Origin: Nitrospirota bacterium
GTDB lineage: Bacteria; Nitrospirota; Leptospirillia; Leptospirillales; Leptospirillaceae
Length of the DNA stretch: 64,000 nucleotides
Assembly (NCBI GenBank): GCA_021810805.1
Contig: JAJZHW010000007.1
Span: 58,956 to 122,955, forward strand
Direction of reading: 5' to 3'
The position numbers and the translations under genes were made by a program. The notes beneath the pieces are model-generated. The model had not been told where the DNA came from and did no database searches. It was given only the letters and a program-made list of their open reading frames with translations. This document shows positions 51,368 through 59,891 of the stretch, in pieces; positions within the stretch are counted from its first letter, which is position 1; every line of letters starts with the position of its first letter.

Positions 51368-52123
51368 CTACTGGACGGCTATCCAGTGATCCCCGACGTA
51401 TTTCATTTGGAATGGTGCGCCTGTCGGTTCGGAAGTGTTTGTGACCGTTTGGGTAATTCCTTGGATGGTGTCCAACACCACCTCAATGCTTTCGCTCCAC
51501 ACGTTCTCGTCTGTTCTCAAATCGACAAGCTCCACCGACATGCTGACCGTGGAGTGATACCCGTAAAAGGGCCCCTCCAAAGGATAGAAGACGATCTCGG
51601 GAACCCCGATGAGCACCATGTCCAAGAGTGCCCGGAGCAATAAAAAATTCGTCTCGTAGCGGTAGGGAAGGGTGCCACCAGGGCGGAGTACGAGAACGAA
51701 GTCGGCCCCTTTGACGTGGCCCGGTTCAGCTATCGAATCCGAGGCCGCGTGTTCCATCTCGAAAAGGCGCTCCGAGCTGTCGAACTCGCGGGCCGCATAG
51801 GAGACCATCACGGCCTTTCGCGTAGCCGCGACCTTTTCCCGGATTGCCTCGATATCCTGATCAATGTAAGTGATCTGTTCCTGGTTCATCCCATATCTAG
51901 CGGCGCGGTAGGAGGCATCATCTAATTCAACGATTTCAAGATGGGGTTTACGGTGGTATTTTGCGAGAAATTCTTGGTACCAGGGGGCATGGAAAACGAG
52001 GTAAGAAACGGAGATATGTTTATAGAAGAGGCTTGGAGGAATTGCGGATTTTGTCGAAGCGCACCCTCCGAGCCCGACCAGGAGGAGAATCGCCCCCACC
52101 CACTGCTTCATCGACTGTCCCAT
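51368..52123 (-). CDS. lipoprotein of unknown function (paralogue A)
   Basis: 251 residues. I choose ATG 52123, which follows AGGAGAG. Signal peptide with lipobox LGGC (about residue 21). The mature protein has a segment RYGMNQEQI...VMVSYAAREFDSSERLFEMEHAASDS...GHVKGADFVLVLR that is clearly shared with the next gene, then a central hydrophobic stretch (LLRALLDMVLIGVPEIVF) and a beta-rich end. The GADFVLVLR strand is reminiscent of LpoB/CsgG-type envelope lipoproteins, but the match is weak. Lower GC and codon usage differ from the core genes. Confidence 0.62.
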   Translation of the reverse strand: MGQSMKQWVGAILLLVGLGGCASTKSAIPPSLFYKHISVSYLVFHAPWYQEFLAKYHRKPHLEIVELDDASYRAARYGMNQEQITYIDQDIEAIREKVAATRKAVMVSYAAREFDSSERLFEMEHAASDSIAEPGHVKGADFVLVLRPGGTLPYRYETNFLLLRALLDMVLIGVPEIVFYPLEGPFYGYHSTVSMSVELVDLRTDENVWSESIEVVLDTIQGITQTVTNTSEPTGAPFQMKYVGDHWIAVQ

Positions 52124-52236
52124 CTCTCTCCTCATTCGTCGAAGATTTTTGGAAGCCCTCGTTAAAGAATAGGACGCTCGGAGAAAAACGCAAGTCTTGA
52201 TAACTGGATTAATGGGTTTTAGTTAAGAGGAGAAAC

Positions 52237-53115
52237 TCAAGGGAGGGGCACCCATTTTCCGGAAACGAGAGCGAGGCGCGTAGGACCAACTCCAGGGTTC
52301 GACGATGAAACGAGAGCGGTTTCCCCTTTGCTTGAGTCATAATCTAATTCCTCATCCCCCTTCCATACAATCTCATCGTTTGCGATAGCGATAAGCTCGA
52401 AATGAAAAAATATTTTAGCAATGATATGCCGAGAATCTCGCCCGACGTAGTTTGCCGGAAGAGCGGAGTGTCTGTAGATAAGCGCGAAATCCGCTCCTTG
52501 AAGATGTCCAGGTTGATGAACGGAATCCGCGCTGGCGTGTCTCATCTCGAAGTATCTTTCTAAATGAGTAAAAGATCGAGCGCGTGTAGTCACGAAGCGC
52601 ACCTTATGGGATTCCAGTAATGCTTCTATGACTTTCTCTTTCACTCCTTTAATTAGTTGATCCTGGTCTTTCCCGTATCGCATAACTTCGAGGGCGCCTT
52701 CTTTAATATCGACCGCTTCCAGGACGGGGGTGCGATTCGAGGATGTCATGAATCCAGAAAGCCAAGGATCGGATAATAAACGGCCAGCAAGAGTGTATTC
52801 GGCAACCCCTTGATGAAACATGGGAGGGAACTCCAAAGTTTTTGGTGTCTTTTTCACGCAATTGAACTTCACGGTTTCATCGATGGGGCCAAGGCCGGCA
52901 TATCCGTTCCCCGCGTACGATGTCATCACGAAAACTTCTCCTCTATCCTTGCAAAATTTTTTCCCCCTATCGAGGGCGAGCTGTCGAATTTCTACATGGG
53001 AGGAAAGTCCGCTCCCGAAGGCAGTATGGCGGGCGCTTACGATATAGGAGTTGTTGCCTATATTTTCTGGATCCTGCACTACCGCGTAACAGGCTGAGAG
53101 GCTCTCAAGAAACAT
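52237..53115 (-). CDS. lipoprotein-like protein lacking its signal peptide (paralogue B)
   Basis: 292 residues. The shared core RYGKDQDQL...HLERYFEMRHASADSVHQPGHLQGADFALIYR (in parts) marks it as a paralogue of the neighbouring lipoprotein. It begins MFLESLSACYAVV: LSAC is a good lipobox, yet only nine residues precede the Cys and a TAA lies in frame 6 bp upstream of the ATG, so the hydrophobic signal is absent. The break coincides with the left end of the CRISPR array. The gene is probably 5'-truncated and may be non-functional. Confidence 0.55.
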   Translation of the reverse strand: MFLESLSACYAVVQDPENIGNNSYIVSARHTAFGSGLSSHVEIRQLALDRGKKFCKDRGEVFVMTSYAGNGYAGLGPIDETVKFNCVKKTPKTLEFPPMFHQGVAEYTLAGRLLSDPWLSGFMTSSNRTPVLEAVDIKEGALEVMRYGKDQDQLIKGVKEKVIEALLESHKVRFVTTRARSFTHLERYFEMRHASADSVHQPGHLQGADFALIYRHSALPANYVGRDSRHIIAKIFFHFELIAIANDEIVWKGDEELDYDSSKGETALVSSSNPGVGPTRLALVSGKWVPLP

Positions 53116-53141
53116 GGATTAAGATATCGTTTTTAAATGAT

Positions 53142-54068
53142 ATCTGAAGGAAAGACCTGATCAATAAGGGATTAAGACAGCGATATATACATCTGATCTA
53201 ATCTCTAATAGTCCATCTGAAGGAAAGACCTGATCAATAAGGGATTAAGACGGATATGATATTAACGTCTAAGCCATCGAACGAAATCTGAAGGAAAGAC
53301 CTGATCAATAAGGGATTAAGACGGGATTCCGCAATTGCATTTTTCACATACTGGGAATCTGAAGGAAAGACCTGATCAATAAGGGATTAAGACAAGGCCT
53401 GATTCTGGGTGCCGATGATCCGGGCTACATATCTGAAGGAAAGACCTGATCAATAAGGGATTAAGACGAGGGGGTGAGCGATGGGAAAGCGAGAGATGAC
53501 GGCTGAGGAGCGCACAATTTACTATGAGGCGCTTCAACGGGCATACGTCAACCCGCCTAAGCCGGACGACAAAGGAGCGGAGCGCGATGCATTCTATGAC
53601 GGGCTGGCTGGGCTAGCTGAGCCGTTGGCGAATTACGCGCTCAAAGCCTTCTGGCGCGTTGGGAATCAGATGAGATCGCCGGGGTTGCAGTTGGACGCGG
53701 ACGACAACGCGGACTGGCTGCGGAAAGAGAGGACGAAATGAGAAAGTTATCTGAAGGAAAGACCTGATCAATAAGGGATTAAGACAAACTCCCCGGGTCA
53801 GGTTAATCACAGAAGTTTATCTGAAGGAAAGACCTGATCAATAAGGGATTAAGACTCACGCTTCATGATGCAAGCCCTGTCCTGCGCGAATCTGAAGGAA
53901 AGACCTGATCAATAAGGGATTAAGACTTTCTCGAAGATTACTTTCCCTGATTCGCTCAAATCTGAAGGAAAGACCTGATCAATAAGGGATTAAGACGCAA
54001 CCTCTTTAAGGATACGTCTTTCGACTTCAGAATCTGAAGGAAAGACCTGATCAATAAGGGATTAAGAC
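53142..54068 (+). CRISPR. CRISPR array, ten identical 37-nt repeats, one gene-sized interval
   Basis: Repeats start at 53142, 53215, 53286, 53357, 53431, 53749, 53819, 53890, 53960 and 54032. Each begins ATCTGAAGGA and ends GGGATTAAGAC, with no mismatch among ten copies. Eight intervals are 33-37 nt and all different. The fifth (53468-53748) is 281 nt. The 3' end ATTAAGAC resembles the ATTGAAAC handle of many type I and III repeats, suggesting plus-strand transcription with the leader on the left. There is no conserved AT-rich leader: paralogue B starts 27 bp away. A degenerate repeat end (GGATTAAGA, 53116-53124) lies at that border. No cas gene is in the window. Confidence 0.97.
53481..53741 (+). 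CDS. 86-residue protein encoded inside the CRISPR array
   Basis: The frame fits within the 281-bp interval between repeats 5 and 6, with GAGGGGGTGAGCG before the ATG and a TGA 7 bp before the next repeat. The product is soluble and acidic-to-neutral: MTAEERTIYYEALQRAY at the N-terminus, an Asp/Lys-rich PPKPDDKGAE loop, a helical middle (LAGLAEPLANYALKAFW) and a charged end. I do not recognise it. A phage-derived gene, an oversized spacer or a cargo gene between two fused arrays are all possible. Confidence 0.55.
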   Translation: MGKREMTAEERTIYYEALQRAYVNPPKPDDKGAERDAFYDGLAGLAEPLANYALKAFWRVGNQMRSPGLQLDADDNADWLRKERTK

Positions 54069-54325
54069 GAGTCCCCTTCCTCCATGAGCCCACCGGCAGA
54101 CGCGTCATTCCCGGTGCTCCAGGATCCCAAAATCACCGTCTGAGAGACCTAGAGAGACGACCCCATAGCGCCGTCCGACCTCTTCCTGGTGCCGTTGCGC
54201 CTGCCGTCAGAGACAATCGTCTAAACTTCAACACAATAGAGTTTTTTCTTTGAGGGAGGTCAACAGGAGATGGCGCCTGACTTGCCCTTGGGGGGGGGGA
54301 ATGGCGGACAGTGAAGCCGTCCCCG

Positions 54326-56557
54326 CTACTTTCTCTTTCGGGGAGAATCTTGCGGGACGGGGGAGCTCCCGGGGACATAGATCTTCCAGCCGTCCTTTCC
54401 GGCCTTCTTCACCGCATACATGGACCGGTCGGCATTCATGACAAGCTGGTCGACCTCGGAAGGGTCCGAGGGAAAGACCGTCACTCCCAGACACCCCGTA
54501 ATCGACACGGGGAATCCGTCGATCTCCCGGATATTCCGGATGCCCTCGAGAATTCGATCCAATGTGGCATCGAGCCCAGGGATGGTCCCCGAGGAGGGAG
54601 GTTCGGAAGAGCTGGAAGGTGACAGCCCGGTGAGAATGATCCCGAACTCGTCTCCACCGAGGCGCGCCACCGTATCCGAATCGCGAAGAAGTGTGGTCAG
54701 AAGGGATGCGACAGCAATCAGGACATGATCCCCGGCCTTGTGGCCAAGACGGTCGTTGACCTCCTTGAACCCGTCGAGATCCAGAAGTCCGACGGCAAAG
54801 GCCGAGCCATGGCGAAGGGCAACCTTCTTGGCATGATCGAGACGGTCGTAGAAGAGGCGTCGGTTGGGAAGGCTCGTAAGCGGATCGTGAAGGGAGAGGA
54901 AGAGGGCCCGATCTTCCTGGGAGCGGCGCTCCTGCTCCCGGTCATAGTTGTCGAGGGCAAAGGAGAGATTTCGGGAGACCTCGTCGAGAAGGGCGGAGAG
55001 CTCGGGATTGAAGAAGCCCGATTGCCTTGAAACGACAGCAACGACCCCGAAAAAGGCCTCTCTCCGGAAGATCGGGAACATGGCCGCCGAACGAATGTCA
55101 TGCTTTGAGAAGAGCAGACGAAGGAAGGGGTCGGAAATCTCACCGAGAGAGTCGTTGACGACCAATGGCCGTCCATCCCTGAAAGACTTCAGGAGAATGC
55201 TGTCAAAGGCGCTCTGTCCGGAGACGGGGAAGACCGGCAGGCGCAAGTTGCCCACCCAGTCTGACTCTGAACCCGTATAGTGCTTCCAGAGGAGAAGGCC
55301 TGTGTTCTGATCGAGCTCGGCAACGCCAACGATACTGGTCTTCTCGCTCTCGTGGAGGATCTCGCAGGTCCGGTCGAAGAGCTCGTGCGGAGCCATGACA
55401 TTGGCCACGATCCGGTTGATCTTCGACAGGGCCTGATAGTAGTTCTTGAGGGTCAGGATGGTGCGTTCGCTCTTCTTTTGCTCGAGCCTTCTGTCGTAGT
55501 TGTCGAGGGCAAAGGAGACATTTCGGCTCAATTCGTCAAGAAGCCGCTCCATCTCCTCACCGAAAAAGGCCACATACTGGGAAAAGGCGATCAGAACGCC
55601 GGTGGGCTCTCCCGACCGGTGGAGAGGATAGGCGGCGGCCGCCCGGATATTCTGCTCTTCGAGCTTCCGGCGAAGCGCCGGAGACAGGGGATGGTTCAAG
55701 CAATCGTTCACCACCAAGGGCTTGCCGGTGCGAAGAACCTCATCTGCCATAGACTCCCCACCGGCCCCTTCGGGGTTGGCCGACAGACTCAGGGAGTAGA
55801 CCCAGTCCGAAGAAAGACCCGCAAAGGCGGTCCAGACGATCATTTTCGTCTTCGGATCGAGAAGTCCGACAATGGCTCCCTTGGGATCCCCCCGCGAATA
55901 GAGGGTGTCGCAAACCTTCTGGAAGAGCTCCTGGGGAGAGGGAATGCGAATCAGAAACTCATTGACCTCCCCCAAGGCCCGATAGTAGTTCTTGACGGTA
56001 AGAAGGGCTTCTTCGTGGAGGGTCTGGGCCTTTTTTCTGTCGACGTTGTCGAGGCCAAAGGAGAGCGAGGCCGCCATGCTTTTCAGAATATCGACAAGGT
56101 CGGGGATAAAAAAGTCCTCGGAACTTGAGTGGACGGAGAGGCATCCGTGGACACTCCCGGCCCGATAGAAGGGGAAGACCGCCGAAGAGGCCGTTCCCAT
56201 CCCTTCCAGGACAGACCGCCAGATTTTCATTTCAGGGACGTCGAGGAGTCTATTTTCGACAATGGGGCTTGAGGCGCGGAAGGCCCGCCCGATCAGCCCT
56301 CGACCTTCAGGAAGATCTTCGTTGACGGAGATCTTAACGGAAAAAAAGGCGTCGCGATTCTTTCCATGGGCACTTCGGACATGAACCCACCCCAAAGGAT
56401 CCGGCACAGCAACCATGGCGTGGCTCAGCCCGCATTCAAAAACGGCGATCCGAGCTATTTCATCGTAAAGGGTCTCTTCATCGGGGAGGGAGGCCACCAG
56501 CCTGTTCAGGTTCGACAGGGCGCGTGACATCTGTTTGAGGGGGGCGAGAGACTCCAT
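54326..56557 (-). CDS. diguanylate cyclase with three GAF domains
   Basis: 743 residues, no membrane segments. Three GAF-like modules are visible at about 15-170, 195-355 and 385-545, each followed by a similar helix containing SxSFALDNYDR or SLSFGLDNVDR. The GGDEF domain occupies about 555-725 with intact RLGGDEFG and the inhibitory I-site RDSD five residues upstream, so it should make c-di-GMP and be product-inhibited. Ligands of the GAFs are unknown. It stands alone between the CRISPR island and the two-partner secretion locus, possibly controlling the nearby adhesin. Confidence 0.9.
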   Translation of the reverse strand: MESLAPLKQMSRALSNLNRLVASLPDEETLYDEIARIAVFECGLSHAMVAVPDPLGWVHVRSAHGKNRDAFFSVKISVNEDLPEGRGLIGRAFRASSPIVENRLLDVPEMKIWRSVLEGMGTASSAVFPFYRAGSVHGCLSVHSSSEDFFIPDLVDILKSMAASLSFGLDNVDRKKAQTLHEEALLTVKNYYRALGEVNEFLIRIPSPQELFQKVCDTLYSRGDPKGAIVGLLDPKTKMIVWTAFAGLSSDWVYSLSLSANPEGAGGESMADEVLRTGKPLVVNDCLNHPLSPALRRKLEEQNIRAAAAYPLHRSGEPTGVLIAFSQYVAFFGEEMERLLDELSRNVSFALDNYDRRLEQKKSERTILTLKNYYQALSKINRIVANVMAPHELFDRTCEILHESEKTSIVGVAELDQNTGLLLWKHYTGSESDWVGNLRLPVFPVSGQSAFDSILLKSFRDGRPLVVNDSLGEISDPFLRLLFSKHDIRSAAMFPIFRREAFFGVVAVVSRQSGFFNPELSALLDEVSRNLSFALDNYDREQERRSQEDRALFLSLHDPLTSLPNRRLFYDRLDHAKKVALRHGSAFAVGLLDLDGFKEVNDRLGHKAGDHVLIAVASLLTTLLRDSDTVARLGGDEFGIILTGLSPSSSSEPPSSGTIPGLDATLDRILEGIRNIREIDGFPVSITGCLGVTVFPSDPSEVDQLVMNADRSMYAVKKAGKDGWKIYVPGSSPVPQDSPRKRK

Positions 56558-56764
56558 CGTTCATGGCTCCGGATAGTCGGGAGAAAATGCTCTCCCCAAA
56601 ATGCCATCTCTTGTCAGTCGCCCCATTCTAGCACTGACAAGTCCGGAATAATACGTTCCCAAATTCAATCTTGCACAGAGCTTCCCACCGGGTCTCCTGG
56701 GAGCTCAGAAGGGCCATCGAGGAGAGGCGTTGGAGGGAAAGGAAGAATCCCCGAGAAATGATCG

Positions 56765-58075
56765 CTATGGAAGCCCCCCATGGCTCGTCCCTTCATCCGC
56801 TGGCGCGATCATCCACGGCTCGATCCGCGGGACGGTGACCGCTTGTGGCGAGGGAGCCGTCGATATCTTGCCTGGAGCCTTCCTGGGTGAAGTCCGTCTC
56901 TTTGGAGCGGTCTTCTGAGGCGTCTTCCCCGCGGCATCCGGAGTCGGGCTCTTTGGAGCAGGGGCCTTTTCAACCCGAGCCGATGCCTCGAGATAATGGT
57001 GGTAGAGCCTTTCCGGAGCCGGTTCGGCCATCCACGGCTCGATCCGCGAGACGGTGACCGCTTGTGGCGAAAGAGCCGTCGATATCTTGCCTGGAGCCTT
57101 CCTGGGTGAAGTCCGTCTCTTTGGAGCGGCCTTCTGAGGCGTCTTCCCCGCGGCCCCCGGAGTCGGGCTCTTCGGAACAGGGGCCTTTTCAACCCGAGCC
57201 GATGCCTCGAGATAATGGTGGTAGAGCCTTTCCTGAGCCGGTTCGGCCATCCACGGCTCGATCCGCGGGACGGTGACCGCTTGTGGCGAGGACGCTGCCG
57301 ATGTCATTCCCGGTGAAAGCATCCGTTGCGGCGTCTGATGGCTCTCCCCTCCCGACCGAGCGACGCTTGGGGGCAAGGAAGGAGCTGAACTCTGGGCCAG
57401 CGGCTGAGGACGTGGTGGCTCTGTTCGATAGCCGTGGTAGGTTCTCTCCAGGGGAGGACCGGCCATCCACGGCTCGATCCGGGGAACCAAAGCCACGGAC
57501 GCCCGTGCGGCCAACAGGGCAGGCGTTTCGAGGGTCGGGTGACGCAGGGGCGCCGAAGCCGTCAAAACGGGGGACGAAGGCTGTCCCTTGGAGACAGGCG
57601 AGGGGGCAACCTTTTTTGTTAAAACGACTTTCTTACGGTTGACCGGTGTCGGGGGAAGGACCGTGGCCACGATCCCCTTGTATCGGACGCAGGTCATATT
57701 CCAAAGGCCATAGTCGGTGACCGTCCAATCCCCCGAAGCCTTGAGCAGACCCTTCGCCCGAGAGGAAAAGTTTTTCCTGAGAGAGCGGAGGATCCCTGTC
57801 GAGACAAAGGCATTGCCCCCCGGCTGGAAAAACAGGGGCTCATTGTTGCACTCCCACCCGTTCACGATCCGGGGAGGGCTTTCGAGGGGAACAAATCTTC
57901 GGGTATCAAACGCACCCTTCATCTTGGGAACGACCATCTCGGCCGACCATTGCCCTGTGGAGGTGCACCCGGACAACAAAAAGAGGCCCCCCAGGAGGAT
58001 CATGGCTCCCAGCACCGACAGGCCCGGAAGAAGTTCGACCATGCGACCGTTTTTCACCTTTGTCCTCACTCCCAT
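56765..58075 (-). CDS. lipoprotein with RIEPWM tandem repeats
   Basis: 436 residues. Signal sequence with lipobox LSGC (about residue 37). Residues 40-150 form a globular domain with conserved Cys (NGWECNNEP, MTCVRYKGIV). The rest is Pro/Ala/Lys-rich and contains four copies of RIEPWM, of which two head a 73-residue tandem repeat (ERLYHHYLEASARVEKAP..., TSPRKAPGKIS). The charged, proline-rich repeats suggest an extended spacer that could reach through or bind peptidoglycan. It lies 6 bp after the TpsB gene and probably serves that secretion system. Family unknown. Confidence 0.65.
   Translation of the reverse strand: MGVRTKVKNGRMVELLPGLSVLGAMILLGGLFLLSGCTSTGQWSAEMVVPKMKGAFDTRRFVPLESPPRIVNGWECNNEPLFFQPGGNAFVSTGILRSLRKNFSSRAKGLLKASGDWTVTDYGLWNMTCVRYKGIVATVLPPTPVNRKKVVLTKKVAPSPVSKGQPSSPVLTASAPLRHPTLETPALLAARASVALVPRIEPWMAGPPLERTYHGYRTEPPRPQPLAQSSAPSLPPSVARSGGESHQTPQRMLSPGMTSAASSPQAVTVPRIEPWMAEPAQERLYHHYLEASARVEKAPVPKSPTPGAAGKTPQKAAPKRRTSPRKAPGKISTALSPQAVTVSRIEPWMAEPAPERLYHHYLEASARVEKAPAPKSPTPDAAGKTPQKTAPKRRTSPRKAPGKISTAPSPQAVTVPRIEPWMIAPADEGTSHGGLP
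56811..57248. repeat. two 219-bp tandem repeats
   Basis: ATCCACGGCTCGATCCGCG recurs at 56811, 57030 and 57249, exactly 219 bp apart, with a further copy of the motif at 57465. The first two units are near identical over their full length and encode the 73-residue repeats of the lipoprotein. Such repeats can change number by recombination. Confidence 0.85.
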
Positions 58076-58081
58076 ATCTAC

Positions 58082-59839
58082 TCAAAAGGTTTTCTGGATC
58101 TGTCCCCAAAGCTGAACCGGCGAGGCATAGCCAATCTGGGAAGGCAGGGGCCCCACCGGGAATCCCAACTCGAGCTTGCCCGTCCAGTCCTGGGCGGGGG
58201 AGGTCCAGTTTCCGCCGATCCCGGGCCCGGTCAGATTGACGAAGCTGGTGGGGATGGTATAGGTCGCCACTCCTCCGCTGTCCCAAAACACCTTGCTCTG
58301 CCAAAGCCCCGGCCAGGAGATGGCCAGATTGTGCTGCCACTCGAGTGTCGCCTCGTAGCCCTCGTCCCCGAAAAGGGCCCCTTCCATATAGGAGCGAACG
58401 GTATCGGGCCCTCCCATGATCATCTGCTGGGAAGGGTCGAGCGCTCCGGTCGCCAGCTGTCCGCTGGCCTCGGCATTGAGAAAATCCCGGTCGGACCAGA
58501 GGCGCTGAAGTCGGGAAGCCGACAGGGTCCAGCGCGACCGGTAGCCTTCGGTGCTTGTCCCGTAGGGATTGGCGGGATTGATCGATCCCGGATTGGGAGA
58601 GACGAGCATCGGGGTGAAGGCAAGGGATCCCTGGTTGATCCCTCCGCCCCCCAGGGCATCCCGGGAGTTTCCCGACAGGGAGAGGGTGAAGAGGTCGAGC
58701 CCCCGATCGTTGGCCGCCCCCGAGATCCCCGAAAAGGTATCGGACAGGAAATAGTGATCCCATCCAAGGCGGGCGGAGAGGTTCGATGTTCGGGAGCGGA
58801 CGATGGGCTGGGTCATGTAGAGACTCCAGATCTGGGAGTTTCCGTTGGCGCCCAGGGCCGCAAGGGCCGACCCGGACTCGTAGGGGATGGGAGAGTACCC
58901 GCCCCCCAGACGATAGGTCATGGCCGAATAGGCCGCCCCGACCCGTGTTCCCCATCCGTCGACAAGGATTTCATATCCCAGACGGCCATAGGTGAATCCG
59001 TTGCCCGAGGAGACCGCATTCACCGTCAGGAGATCGCCCCGATGGAAGGGGCTGTTCACCGCCACCCCCCCGGAGAGCCGCATGGCCCCCGTGTAGGGGT
59101 TGCCATAGTCATCGATGGAGGCGTTCCCGGTCGCCAGGGGCGTGGGGCTCGCTGTGACCGAAAGGTCGGAGGTTCCGGGCATGGATCCGGGAGAGAGGAC
59201 GGAGTTGACGTTAACCCCGGGAATGTCCGAAAGGAGGAGAAGGGTCCGATCGAGGGGCTCCTGGGCCACGGGAGATCCGGAAGGGATGTCCGTCAGCGTC
59301 CGGTCGAGAACCTCGTTGGTGATCCGACTCTGATTATGAAGGGTGATCTTCCCGTATCGGGCCTCAATGATCCGAAGATGCAGGATCCCGCCCCGGACCG
59401 TCTGGGGGGGGACAATGGCCCGATCGAGGGGATAGCCGTGCTGGCGGTAGAAGAGGGAGATCTTCTCGGCCAGGGCATCGATCTGGGAGAGCGTCAGGGC
59501 ATGTCCTTCACCCGAGGCGACAAGTCGGTGGAGCCGCCTCGAGGGAAAGAGCCGGTTGCCGTCGATCACGATTTTTCGGACCGGAATCCTGAGACGGGAG
59601 TTCGAACGCAAGGGCCCCGCGGGCGGAATGACGAGGCTGGGTCCTCCGAGGGGAGGAAGGGCGTTGATGTTCGGAGCGTTCTGCTGGAGGATCTGACCTC
59701 CCACGGGGGGGACCGTTACGGGAGCAGCCCAAACATTTCCTGTCCCCAAGAAAATCGCGCCCCCTACGATCCCTGCCCCGACAACCCTCCTTGCCAGAAA
59801 TCGGCAACAGGCCGGGATCACCTCACTGATCGATTCCAC
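58082..59839 (-). CDS. two-partner secretion outer-membrane transporter (TpsB, ShlB/FhaC-like)
   Basis: 585 residues with a signal peptide (cleavage near VWA-APV), a proline-rich linker, a POTRA-like domain (about 80-150, IRKIVIDGNRLFPSRR-type with RIPVRKIVIDGNRLF), a second POTRA (HLRIIEARYGKITL) and a C-terminal 16-strand barrel ending in Phe (QIQKTF). GPDTVRSYMEG matches the conserved VRGY/VRSY tip motif of loop 6. It would export the large protein encoded just upstream. Confidence 0.88.
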   Translation of the reverse strand: MESISEVIPACCRFLARRVVGAGIVGGAIFLGTGNVWAAPVTVPPVGGQILQQNAPNINALPPLGGPSLVIPPAGPLRSNSRLRIPVRKIVIDGNRLFPSRRLHRLVASGEGHALTLSQIDALAEKISLFYRQHGYPLDRAIVPPQTVRGGILHLRIIEARYGKITLHNQSRITNEVLDRTLTDIPSGSPVAQEPLDRTLLLLSDIPGVNVNSVLSPGSMPGTSDLSVTASPTPLATGNASIDDYGNPYTGAMRLSGGVAVNSPFHRGDLLTVNAVSSGNGFTYGRLGYEILVDGWGTRVGAAYSAMTYRLGGGYSPIPYESGSALAALGANGNSQIWSLYMTQPIVRSRTSNLSARLGWDHYFLSDTFSGISGAANDRGLDLFTLSLSGNSRDALGGGGINQGSLAFTPMLVSPNPGSINPANPYGTSTEGYRSRWTLSASRLQRLWSDRDFLNAEASGQLATGALDPSQQMIMGGPDTVRSYMEGALFGDEGYEATLEWQHNLAISWPGLWQSKVFWDSGGVATYTIPTSFVNLTGPGIGGNWTSPAQDWTGKLELGFPVGPLPSQIGYASPVQLWGQIQKTF

Positions 59840-59891
59840 ACACCCTCTCTTTCAGAAAAACGCTCAAAACCCAGCAATTCTTTCTTCGTCA

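Noticed and set aside
50148..54325. Attachment-site duplication of the tRNA-Ala 3' end
   Set aside because: No second copy of the T-arm/acceptor sequence was found by eye downstream in the island.
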